From NCBI GenBank assembly GCA_032719365.1, contig CM064873.1, positions 2,266,501-2,330,500 on the forward strand: a DNA stretch of 64,000 nt, in the 5' to 3' direction. Below, piece by piece: positions 33,834-44,900 of this stretch; the stretch's first letter is position 1, and every line of letters starts with the position of its first letter. The translations under genes and the position numbers were made by a program. This DNA is from Prinsepia uniflora (taxonomy: Eukaryota; Streptophyta; Magnoliopsida; Rosales; Rosaceae). The notes under the pieces are model-generated. The model was not told the DNA's origin. It worked only from the letters and a program-made list of their open reading frames with translations, and did not search any database.

Positions 33834-36800
33834 GCGCTGAAACTGTTGAAGATGACTATATATAAATGGAAAGTCGGTCCATTTGAGGCCGATTATATAC
33901 AGAATGGGTTGTGATCTTGGAGGTAACTAGAAACAGTTAACAAAATCTGTTGATTCCCAATATTGATCTGCAAATTAGTGCTGCAGGTCATCATTCTGTG
34001 TGTATATATTTACGAGTTTTCAACTGGTTTTTGGCGTTTTGCCGACTTCTGGCTGGTTTGTTCAATGATTTTTCTTCAAAGCAAGTATCTTTCTGAGCAA
34101 TGGCTTGGATGTAAACTTCTAATAAGACAAGGAGGGGAGAGCGATGTATCATATAGAAAAGAAAAAACCGTTCTTTTTTGTCTTTCAATTTGTTGGGAAA
34201 ACTCTCTCTTATGGAACTATTGTACTTTTGCAGTGGATTGTCTTTGTTTTCATCTAGGCATCACATCCATGCATAATGGCTTGTGGAATTATTCATGATT
34301 GGGATTTTAACAACCTAGGAATCCATGATCAAGATGAAAAGGGAAGAAAGATACAAAAACATAATAATTCCATTTGAAAGCTTATTCTTCTTTCAAAGTA
34401 GAGAATCAGATCCTTACAAGGATGCTCTCATTATGGTGACGAGCTTTGAGCAGGCATCCAGGCATATCTGCGTTCCCTGCTTGCTAAAATATGTTAGTTA
34501 TCGTAAATCCTCGGCATCATCTGATAAGGCAAGGCTAGCACAAGATATCACTACAGGAAGATCACCTGCAAAAAAAACCAAAAAGCTAATCTGAATGCAC
34601 AAAACCAATAGCACTGCCTTGTACTAGATGAAAACTTTATGAATTGAGGAACAGTGTTAATACTAATAGTCTAATACTCAAATTGAACCAACCTTATCTT
34701 CCCTCTTTAGTCGCAAGACTACTACTCTGTTTACTACGATTGTGCATAATCATACTGCTTTTTCATATAATTACATCATTGCACATTCCACGCAGCGAGA
34801 AAGTTCTGTAACTCATTTAGTGTCCATTGTATGTCAGCATCTCTCGCATCTTTTAAATCCAAATTTATATGGTGTTCGGATGTCGCCTACTTGAATCAAT
34901 ATTTACCGAAAAGAATGAAGGACATTTTTATTTAAAAAATAGTCATCTTGCACTCCTTCCTCCCTTATTTTTCACTAGGAAGTAGTGCTTTTGGAGTGCC
35001 CATAGAATTTTCCAAAATGACAATAAAAATAGAGACAAGGAAACTCTCATCCATGGTCACACTTCATATAGAAATCATATTATACGAACAAAAAGCGAGA
35101 GTGAATTCTGACAAAAAAATATACCCACACAGAAACAATGACTTTGGTATTTCCAAACTCTGCATGAGCAGATCCTGCAGCAGCATTTACAGCGGTATTT
35201 CCAAATTCTGAACCCCTAGCAGCTATTATTGGAATTTAGTTTAAAGCTTCATGAACATCAACTTATGTATGCATTGGAACTGGGAAACCCATGTTACCTA
35301 AAAAGGTTGCTGCTATCATATCTAACAGATTAAAACTCCAACTTAGTATTCAGAAACACATAACTATATACTATAACAAACTAAACATGCCAAGGCAATG
35401 GGAGGGACTAGAATAGCCCAGCCCCTAGCCCTACCTAGGCGAGGCAAGCCCTTTCCATTAGAAGCTGTTTTGCATGGGCAGAGGCCAAAACATGCCTTGG
35501 CTTGGCCAAAATGGTCACATTAGATGTGCTCTAAGAGTTAATACATTAGTATCTAAATTTATGATACGTGGCAAAATACCTGGAGCTAGATCGACTTTTT
35601 GATCCGAGTGTTAATATATTGTGAGTTCAACCTGCATCAACGTTCTAACTCGTCCCCAATTTATTCTTTTTACCAATTTATTCTTTTTACCACTTACTTT
35701 TCGGGCATAATTGACAAAAAATTTGTCCAAAAGCTTCTCTAACATATTGATTATCTTTAGACCATGTCCAACCATGCCCAAAGAGACCGAATAAAGTAGA
35801 TGATATTCATAGCTACAAGAATATGGCACAACCTTGTTAAAGTTGATTTTTGTAACTAACTTTGCTTGTGGGTATTCACCAACAAAGAAGACACAAGGGA
35901 GAAAGAAGAAACTTTGCTTGTACAGGTCAAAATGAAAAAATAACAATATTACTGAAAATGATAACAATCTAGAAAAACTACACTCACAAAAGATCATGTT
36001 TATTAGAGATGCGTTATCTTGTATGTTTCATTTCATCCCAAATACATTAGGGTCGCGTTTGGCGAGCAGGGTTGCATTAAATTGGATAAAACTCCGAATC
36101 CATATTTCAATAAATATGGAATGTGAAACCAGATGAAATTTCATTATAAAAGGATTAGATAAGATTAAACATAAGAGGATATGTTAGGATAAATTTTCTT
36201 TTATCTCTATTCCCTCTAATCCCTTTAATAAAAATTACATTTACTTTCATAGTCAAAATATATTGAATTTGATGAATCATTCAATTCAATCCAATCCAGC
36301 TTATCAAAAAATCCCACGTGTGGAGTATGATGACCCACTTAGCTTGCAATTGAACAAAACCAATCAAAAGTTCTTGCAATCTAAGGGAGAAAATCTTTTC
36401 ATGATAAGATGGTAAATATAAGACCGAGTAAACCAAGAGAAATCAACCTTTACCTAAAGTTTGATGTCAAATGCTTGGCCCACTCATAAAATTCAAACTA
36501 TTTTGAAGGTAAAAATGATTATTTTTCATTCTCAGGGAATTATAGGGAGTAAAAGTAATCCAAATTAATTCCCTGAAAATGGAATAATTAGAAGAGGAAA
36601 ATTTCCTTTGTCTTATCCCCTATAATCTCCAAAAATGAAAACTATTCACTATACTCTGAATATAGCTTAAATTTATTGAGATCACAGTAGCTTAAATTTC
36701 TGAGTTTAAATCCAATCCAATTTCTTCCATCAAATGAGTCCTAAGCTACCGGGACTAACTGGGTCGGGCTTAAGTGGGACAAACAAACCCATGACATTGT

Positions 36801-37082
36801 AGTTACTAAAATATCTATCATTTAAAGCACACCCTAATCATAGATAATATCACATGACATTGTGTTATCTCCTCCAAATCAGTGGGATTGTATTTAAAAT
36901 AGAAACATAAAATAAACAGACTACAAAAAGAACTTCCATAAAGTAGGCATGCAAAATCTTCATATAACGTATCCTTCATTCACTAGAATCTTTAGAATAA
37001 ATCGATTACGTCAAACTACATGAATATTAAAGGAGCTCTAGACCTGTTAACTGAGAGGTTTGACCCCATAGATACTACTCGT
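33834..37082. other. Intergenic region between CAX and the 58-aa gene, with coding-like islands
   Basis: Holds the CAX 3' UTR. Two minus-strand islands look protein-like: 35127-35220 (GSEFGNTAVNAAAGSAHAEF, between an AG and a GTATAT donor) and 34501-34569 (after TTTTTTGCAG: DLPVVISCASLALSDD, ending AEDLR and a stop). I cannot join them in one frame by GT-AG and do not recognise them. A GC-rich patch near 35395-35535 may be a transposon piece. No complete gene is supported. Confidence 0.35.
36047..36744. mobile_element. Probable MITE, about 0.7 kb
   Basis: The left end TTAGGGTCGCGTTTGGCGAG and the right end read on the minus strand (TTAGGACTCATTTGATGG) are similar but not well paired. The interior shares the 'gggattagaagggaatt' style with the MITE at 37600. 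The boundaries and class are tentative. Confidence 0.4.
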
Positions 37083-38370
37083 TTATCCAGGACCATTTTT
37101 AAAAGTTGCTTCACGTTCCTGACGGCGAGCTTCTCTCTGCAAAGAGGAAAAAAAAATATCAATTGTAGGTATACATGTAAGAATCTAAAACTCCAACTAG
37201 TGACTCAACTTAAATATAATCCAATCAAAGTGGTCAGCATCGGTAGAAACCAATTTTCGATCGAACATTGAAGAACTGATGGCATTGGATTGGAGGGACT
37301 ACCAATTTCTTTTTAAGGAACCAAATAACAGCGGCAATGGAGTTCAGGAATAGAGGTTGTCTTAGTGTCCATTTTTTTATGACATGTTTTTACTATTTAA
37401 ACTTAAAGTGTTCACAGAAGCTACAATGCTTTACTGTCGGTTGCATATAGAAGGAAGAATATCTGAATATGTAATTTCATCATGTAATAAATCAAAATTC
37501 TGCATTTTTTTGGTCAACAAATCAAAATTATCACAGCCAATTCAAAATGACTATTTCAGTTACGAATCTTATGATGACCGAAGGTTGATTGGATATTTAG
37601 GCCACATTTGGTGGGTCGTAGTGGATTGTATTGGATAACTCATCAAATGTAATTATCTTAAAGGTAGAAGTGAATGTTTTTCATTGCAAAGGGATTAAAG
37701 GGGATTAGAAACAGAAGGAAACTTATCCAAAATGATCCCCTCAAAGTATTAGAATAAATCATTTTTGATGCTTTTTCATTGCAAAGAGATTAGAAGGGAT
37801 TAGAAATAGAAGGGAACTTATCCAAAATGGTCCTCTCAAAATATTAGAATAAGTCAATTTCCTTCCTCTCACAATGAAACAACGTTCACTTCTACCTCCA
37901 AAATGCATTGAATTTTATCTAATACAATCGAACACGACCCTCCAAACGTGGCTTTAAGATTTTCAAACTAAACCTTCACCAAAATTGATCATGAACAACA
38001 TAGATTTTACTTTAATGCAACAAAATATGCATGTTATCCAGTTATACAATCATAAGACATTGTGGTAGGTTTGCATTATGTGAACAGTCTAGCTAGTGCC
38101 AATAAGACAAGTACAACAGCCATGGGAACTAAATACATAAAGCACCCAATAAGTGCGTGACCGACACAAATAAAAGTTCTCTACCAGGTGTAATACAAAT
38201 TATTTTCCTGAAATAGTTTGTTAATAAATAATAGCAAAAGAACATACCCTTCTTTCCCAGTATGGAAGGAAGCAGACGAAATCATAGACTGGAGTAATGG
38301 TTGAAACTAGTACAGCATTCAGTCCAGTAAACACCAAGAGTGCAGTCATAGGTCGAGTTCTGTGAGGCAT
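37083..38370 (-). CDS. Small single-pass membrane protein, two exons, 58 aa
   Basis: Exon 1 is 38248-38370 (41 codons) and exon 2 is 37083-37136, joined across a GT-AG intron with no loss of frame. The product starts MPHRTRPMTALLVFTGLNAV and continues with LVSTITPVYDFVCFLPYWERR, then REARRQEREATFKNGPG. A hydrophobic helix covers about residues 9-32, followed by a strongly basic and charged tail. It matches my memory of a conserved but unnamed plant family of about 55-65 residues; no function is known to me. The basic tail after the helix suggests an organelle or ER membrane protein; that is inference. A spliced 5' leader probably starts near 39330 (see the separate entry). The intron carries a MITE. 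Confidence 0.7.
37600..37953. mobile_element. Tourist-like MITE, 354 bp, in the intron of the 58-aa gene
   Basis: Long inverted ends: GGCCACATTTGGTGGGTCGT at the left, and AGCCACGTTTGGAGGGTCGT when the right end is read on the minus strand, with similarity continuing through GATTGTATT. TTA flanks both sides (37597-37599 and 37954-37956), the PIF/Harbinger target site. Inside, a block of about 110 bp beginning TTTTTCATTGCAAAG is tandemly repeated (from about 37677 and 37789). Confidence 0.8.
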
Positions 38371-38565
38371 CTTTCTTTATTGTTGATTGACTCTGAATCA
38401 AGAAAAAACAGTTCAGAAACTGTTATTCTTGCAACAAGTTTCCTACAGTAATATGTTACAATGCAATGGATACCGGCAGCTCAAAGATGCCTCGTATGGC
38501 CTTAAAATTGAGTTTCAAACTAAGGACGCAACAGTGGATTGGAAAACTAACAATCCGTGGATTAA

Positions 38566-38776
38566 AAACCCCTGTGGATAAAGTAACATACTTAAATATG
38601 ATAGATCTCATAATACATATGTACCAATGTGTTGCATTCATGTGAATAGAATCTAAGTGATCTTTAGTAACCAACTAATTAGAAACCCCTGTGGATAAAG
38701 TAACATACGTAGATCTCATAATACATATGTACCAATGTGTTGCATTCATGTGAATAAAATCTAAGTGATCTTTAGT
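38566..38776. repeat. Direct tandem duplication, period 117 bp
   Basis: AAACCCCTGTGGATAAAG starts at 38566 and again at 38683, and the copies run on with near identity to GATCTTTAGT at 38668 and 38775. The second copy lacks about 10 bp. It lies in the probable leader intron of the 58-aa gene. Confidence 0.85.
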
Positions 38777-38794
38777 TCTATGTTTTTATCTTAC

Positions 38795-38957
38795 AGGCAC
38801 CTGGCATTCTATACTGGAGCTACTGCTAATGTTTTCCTTGTCTTTTTTCTTAAAAGGTCACATTTTTCCAATGAAAAAAGCTATCGTGCTAAATTATGAA
38901 AAAAAAAATCATATCAAATAAAATGGGATGCATTTATGCGAGGAAAGGATAGTCGGA
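38795..38957 (+). pseudogene. Duplicated fragment of the CAX gene (exon 4 and adjoining intron)
   Basis: Bases 38795-38957 copy 31560-31721, that is, the acceptor end of intron 3, all of exon 4 (TGGCATTCTATACTGGAGCT) and about 130 bp of the next intron, with scattered substitutions and small gaps. The donor GT after exon 4 has become CT, so the copy could not be spliced as in the parent. Because intron sequence is included it is a DNA-level copy, not a retrocopy. It sits in the predicted leader intron of the minus-strand 58-aa gene. Confidence 0.9.
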
Positions 38958-39039
38958 AGGAAAGTCTGCATCGCACCGCCACCTACGGCGGCCAATGTTG
39001 TCAGGTCTCATATGAGTTTGAAGAGGGTTGAGTGACGAA

Positions 39040-39335
39040 CCTGCTGCAAGAAGATACGCGGCCAACGGACGTCGGAGGTGGATGGAATCGCGATCGTAAA
39101 GCTGGGCTTCGCTGTGGGTGTTTCAGCCGGTACTTTCGAGCTTAAATTTGTGAAAAATACGAAGTAATTGGACTCATTATTTTGGGGGAAAGGTAAAGCT
39201 CGAAGAGGCGAACGTTTGGTTTAAGAACTGCGACGATCGGTGGCCGGACGGCAGAGAAACGGTTGCCCAAAATCAACTGCGCGCGAATGAAGAGGGGAGC
39301 GAGAGATCAGAGAAAAACAGCCGGCACGTGTTTGA
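39040..39335 (-). promoter_or_regulatory. Probable leader exon and promoter of the 58-aa gene
   Basis: A GC-rich island in AT-rich surroundings. On the minus strand it is pyrimidine-rich (CTCTCGCTCCCCTCTTC near 39300) and ends at a donor-like CAGCAG/GTTCGT near 39045. An acceptor TTCTTGATTCAG lies just upstream of the ATG at 38370, so a spliced leader fits. No coding frame is supported here. Confidence 0.4.
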
Positions 39336-39444
39336 ATCCCTCTTTTGGAAATTACGAAACTATCCTCCTTTCAATGTTCACGAACTCATGAGAAAGGGAC
39401 CAATGTAAATTATGTAATAGTATTAGGAAAACTTTCCAAAATTA

Positions 39445-39715
39445 TCTATTATTATAAAGTCAAGATGCTTAAAAGATTTCACCAAAAAATTCTGACAAAA
39501 ATACTCTTTAAATTATTAAATAGTTAAGTATAAAATGATAAAATTAAATATTAAATTCAAAATTTAAAAAAATAATAAAGGTTAATGGAAGGAGTGGGGG
39601 TAAAAAAAAAAAAGGTAGTGGACTAAGGTAATTACTTTTCTTATTTTTATTTTAAAAATTAAAAAATTAATATTATTTATCCTTTTTTAATTTTTTTAAC
39701 AAAATTAAAAAATTT
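39445..39715. mobile_element. Truncated Helitron-like element
   Basis: Begins TCTATTATTATAAAG and matches the element at 43875-44190 nearly base for base for about 270 bp, including GGAAGGAGTGGGGGTAAAAA. The match stops before the terminal hairpin and CTAG, so the 3' end is lost or replaced. Confidence 0.6.
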
Positions 39716-39800
39716 TGAATGCATTAAATCTTCAAGAGTAAAATTGTCCTCGGGCTCCTCGGAGCGAGGCCTTCTCCACACTTCAAAAAGTTGGATTAAA

Positions 39801-39835
39801 ATTGTCCTTGTTTTCATCTAGGCATCACATCCATG
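39801..39835. repeat. Copy of a CAX downstream segment
   Basis: 35 bp that match 34237-34271 at 34 positions (GTTTTCATCTAGGCATCACA). The source lies about 400 bp past the CAX stop. With the exon 4 copy at 38795 it suggests that a larger duplicate of the CAX locus once lay here. Confidence 0.75.
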
Positions 39836-41878
39836 GATTATGATGGTCACGAACTGTTGATTAGACATTTAAACAACTTTCTAATCTTGAGAAAGAAAAA
39901 AATGTTACAAATTTTGATTTAACTTTTGATAGAAAATATACGTTTAGTTTGGCTATGGTGGATACTTACGAAACTTTCCACTTGGAATTTTTTTTTAAAA
40001 AAAAAAAAATTCGTCATGCTATGGTCCCTATTTTCCACCAATCTATTACACAATATTCATATTTACATATTAAAATATAAATAAATAATACGTATTTGTA
40101 CTTTAAAAATCATAATACAGATAAAAAATATTTTTATCTTTCTTATTTTACAAATCATAGACAGAATCATAATGGGGCCAAGGTGATCCAAGATCCGCAC
40201 TAATTTTTATATATATTTTATATTATAATATATTATGTATATTTATTTTATTTTAACATTTTAATTATAGTATGTTGTAAGTATGTCACGATCTCAAATT
40301 GAAAATTTATTAAAGACAATTATATATAATTGTAATGAATTAGTAGCAAAATATAATTTTTTTGTATATAATTTAGTTAATTTAATATATATTATGATGA
40401 ATTGAATAATATTTAATTTTAAAAAAAAATATTTAAAAAAGACCTCCACATAAATAAATTTCTACCTATGACGAAGCATATCTAAGGGACACGCAGCAAT
40501 AAACTCAGACGTACACTCGAGGGACAAACAACAATTTCAACCATTATAACTGCTGTTCCAACGTAAGCAACTACTTCTTCTCGTGTTGGCATTATTTCTA
40601 CCTATGTTTTTTTTTTTTTTTTTTTTGCGATTGCTTGAGAATAACATGCAAGCACACGACTTTGAAACTAATTAAAACATTTGATAGCGACTAGCTGAGA
40701 ATAGGTCTTCTTTGAAATTTCAAAATTCAACAGAAATAACAATGAACCATGTATATGTAGGTATAGTACCCAGCTAGTACTCTCTGAAACTTGCTTGATA
40801 AGGCAGCAACTACTCGTGCAAGATGGTACCAAACCTTCAGCCACCCACCTCTCATGCACTCACCAAAACCCAAAATAGAACTTGTCGTCATCCCAAAATT
40901 AATGTATTAAAATAAAGTAATAACCGATGGTAAGTGTATTTGAAGACACAATTACGTCTAATTAAATTTATAACGAGATTGATAAATATTATTCTTCTCT
41001 TTTTTTATGGAATAAATCTATTTTTTGAATCGTTAATTTACTTATTTGACGTTAAGGAAACTAATTATGGTTACTACTTACAAAGTTCAACCATAGTTTT
41101 TAGGAAGTTTATTTGACTTAGTGTTTCTGTCTTGGCGTAATTAACCGTCTTAGGATTTTAGAAAGTGCTAAGGAGAGAAGGGGTGTTTAATGTTTGTGTA
41201 TATGAATGGTGGTAGGAGAGCTTATGGTTTTAGTATTCCTTGTCTTTTTTTTTTGGACGAAATCAAAACTTTTTTGAGAACTAAAGTCTATGTCTTAGAC
41301 GATGAACTAGATATTTTAGTATAAGTGCGTGCCTGTGATTTCAAATTTGATGAATATAGTTTTTTTTTTATGTCGAAAATTTTGAATTGTGTATCTTAAA
41401 TATAGATTTATGTGTCATCAACTTAAAGGAAAATTTAACGTAATAGTTTATATAGCCATTGTATTAATTTAATTATTCTATTGATTATGAAGTTTTTGAA
41501 GATCATATAAAATCTTATCCACGTGAAAGATTTTTTTTTTTTTTTTGTAATTTAAGCGTTTTATATTGTATTTTATTGCATAATATATTATATGTTATTT
41601 CTTTACATAAAAGATGTATTTTTATTAGATATATATTTTTGTAATCAACAAAATTCATGAAATTTGATGAAAAATTCACCCCAAAATTTAGACCGCCTCA
41701 TTTTCAATCCCTTATTCGTACCAGTTTCTAAGTTTCAACCCATTATTTTCGGGTGACTAGCTTTTTCTTTTTTGGTTCGTTAAACGACTTAATTGGTTGA
41801 AGTGCGTACGCAAGCAACAAGATTAATTATAATGTCCTACAGTAATGTCAACATTTCTGTTTGAGATCATCTCTTTCT

Positions 41879-41880
<2 letters not shown>
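39836..41880. other. Gene-free, very AT-rich DNA upstream of the AAP gene
   Basis: Long A and T runs (for example near 39990, 40610 and 41530) and short frames only. No coding, RNA or paired-end transposon signal that I can support. The last few hundred bases are the AAP promoter. Confidence 0.45.

Positions 41881-41881
<1 letters not shown>

Positions 41882-41917
<36 letters not shown>
41882..41917 (+). promoter_or_regulatory. (TA)n tract serving as the likely TATA region of the AAP gene
   Basis: About 18 TA units ending TATAAA, 48 bp before the ATG at 41966. No other TATA-like box is better placed, but a leader under 50 bases would be short, so this is tentative. Confidence 0.4.
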
Positions 41918-41920
<3 letters not shown>

Positions 41921-41965
41921 GCCTCCACATTAATCGTTTGACGAGTGAGTACGTAGACGAACAAG

Positions 41966-44900
41966 ATGGGGGGTGGTGAAGGTGAGGTTGCAAAACCCGA
42001 TGAGGAGTCTCCATTGCTCGAAAGCTTCTCTTCATCATCTCGACTCAACCAACCTCCCAAAAGAACTGGTAATTCATCTCAATATATTATCATCTCAGCC
42101 TCTCTTTTCTTTTGTTTTCTGCAAACAGATCGTAAGATTTCGAGAAATTACGCTGAGAGCCTAAAAGTTATGGTGAGTACGGGCCGGATTCTGTTAGAAT
42201 TAACGGGATTCTATTAGGAAATCTGTAGGGGAGAGAGGACTCTGATGGTCCATGTTTCAGGTTCGGGATCTTGCAGAGCTTTTGGAAATTTGGACAAGTC
42301 CACGTTTCTCCATTTGATTGGCTAGAAATTAATGGTTTTTCTTGTTAGGTTAGGTTTGATTGGCAGTTGAGGTTTAGAAAAGAAAAATTAGTTGCCCACT
42401 TGGTTTTTGTTCGGTTTGACATTTCGCTCTGTTTTTTTTTTAATGCAAAATCTGGGTAAGTAATTAAGATTCGAAGGCTAATTTAATTTAACTTTCATGT
42501 GTTAATTAGGGACTATATGGACAGCAATAGCACATGTAATAACAGGTGTGATAGGAGCTGGGGTTTTATCCCTTGCATGGAGTGTGGCTCAACTCGGGTG
42601 GATCGCAGGTCCATCGCTTATGATAGCCTTTGCTGGAGTCACCATTCTTTCCAATAACCTCCTCTGCGACTGTTACCGGTACCCGGATTCTGCGGGCCCC
42701 ACTAGACTCCGATCCTACTTGGAAGCTGTCGAGATTTACTTAGGTGCGTGAAAGTTTCTCCTTTTAACCTGTCACATCTTATTTTCAGTTTTGAATATCA
42801 CCGAGTAACAATTATAAGTGATATGTGTAAAATGAAATTATAGGAAAGACGAAGCAAACAATTGGTGCAATATTTGTGCACGAGAGCTTGTATGGGAGTG
42901 GAATTGCCTATACCATCACAGCTGCTAGCAGTGTCAGGTAACCTTTTCTTTCTTTCTCCATTGCTTCCTTAATTCTCTGCTTCGTTTGTTTTTATTGGAT
43001 GATTGTTTCACTTCATAGTTCCTCTGTTTGTCTTTTTTTAAAAGAACAAACAAAACAAATTAATCATTGGGGACAACATGTTTTTTGGGTACGTGTTTGA
43101 GATTTTGTTATCCAGAAAAAATTGAAGGAAAAAAAGTTGGGCCAGGGTTAATATATATCCAATTTAATGACGGGCCATGGTTGCATTTTATATGTAGGCC
43201 CTTATGACAATTTTTTGGTTGACCCAATTTTATGTCTTTGTTCTTGAACTGGGTAGTACCAGCAATATATATCATAGGCAACCACAAAAGGCTGTGGAAA
43301 CAAATCAAACGAGCTTCCTGCTAAGTAAGTCTACAAGACTCGTCTTAATTTGGAAAAATCCCTCACGTTACAATACGAAGAAAAAACTCTCAAAGCCTAA
43401 TTCTTTTGGGAAACCACCTTAGGAGTTATTTCAGCGATTTAAGATTCACCGGATGTTACTCGTGATTAGTAGTACGTACAAAAACATCTTTACTTCTCCG
43501 AGTTCCTTATCTATTTGAAATTATCCCTTTTTTTCAAAAAAAAAAAAAAAAGTAGATAGAAAGATAGAGCCTCAACCTTTAAAATGCTTCATTAACTCAA
43601 AGTGCCTTGTCGTGAGAATCTAGCTTTGCTAAGTCGAAGCTCCTTGTTCATTTTGAGAATTTAACTCAACTAATGTTTGGCCCTTCTCGTGACAAAACAA
43701 AGCTTCAATAATTGAATGAGGAAAAATTGCACAAATTGACAAAACAAAGCTCCAATAATTGAATCGAAATTTAATTGTCTGGTGCTAATGTGCTATGGTC
43801 AGACTTGATTCATTTCGTACCTCTCAGACCGACCCAGCAATACGTGTGATGTCATGTGGTGGTCAGTTGAAAAATCTATTATTATAAAACCAAGATACTC
43901 AAAAGGTTTCACCAAAAAATTCTGACAAAAATATCTTTTAAATTATTAAATAGTTAAGGATAAAATAGTAAAATTAAATATCAAATTCAAAATTTAAAAA
44001 AATAATAAAGGTTAATGGAAGGAGTGGGGGTAAAAAAATAAAATAAAAAAAAGGGTGGTGGACTAATGTAGTTACTCTTCTTATTTTTATTTTACAAATT
44101 AAAAAATTAATTTTATTTATCCTTTTTTAATTTTTTTAACAAAACTAAAAAATTAACTAGCACCTGCATTAGCGGGTGCCAGGAGTCTAGTATAATTTTA
44201 TGCCTTATCACATGGGAAATGGAAATGATCCAAAATTCTAAAACTTACTTGGTTTGGCTTCAAAAATCAATTACTTGAGGTTGGTAAAAAAAACACCACT
44301 TTGAGTTACTGAAGTGGTAATTTTAAGCTAATATAGTTTTATTCTTTAAATTTCTACATCAAAACATATAGATAGATACTTGTAGGGTTATATCATTCTT
44401 AGCCTCTAAATTTTAAGTAAATTGATTCAAGTCATGCAGCCTTCTCTTTGATTGATTGACCATATATCATTGGAGGGGTAGTCAATTGAGAAAGACAATT
44501 TTCTTTTCTTTCTGTTTCCAAGCAATTTTGTGAGATTAGGGAACTGCCCACCTATCCACTGAGCTCTGATTCCCCAAAAAGAAAAGACATGTTACTATAA
44601 ATCCAAAAATAAAAAGTGGGAAAATTTGCAAATGGGAAAAAGATGAACATGACACAATTGAAAAGCCCTGTCCTCCATGATTGCCAAGCTTCAAAGTTCA
44701 AACAACCCTATCTATATATAAATTATATATGTATATATCATCCATTCCTTTGGATAGCAGCCATTACTTTTCTTTTTATTCTGCTTTTTATTGAGTCAAT
44801 AGCACATCAATGAAACCCAGATAAATAATTTTTTTTTTTTGTCACTAAGTCAGATCAAAAAGTCTTCTTACAGCTTGGTAAAGTCAGAGGGACATCAAAA

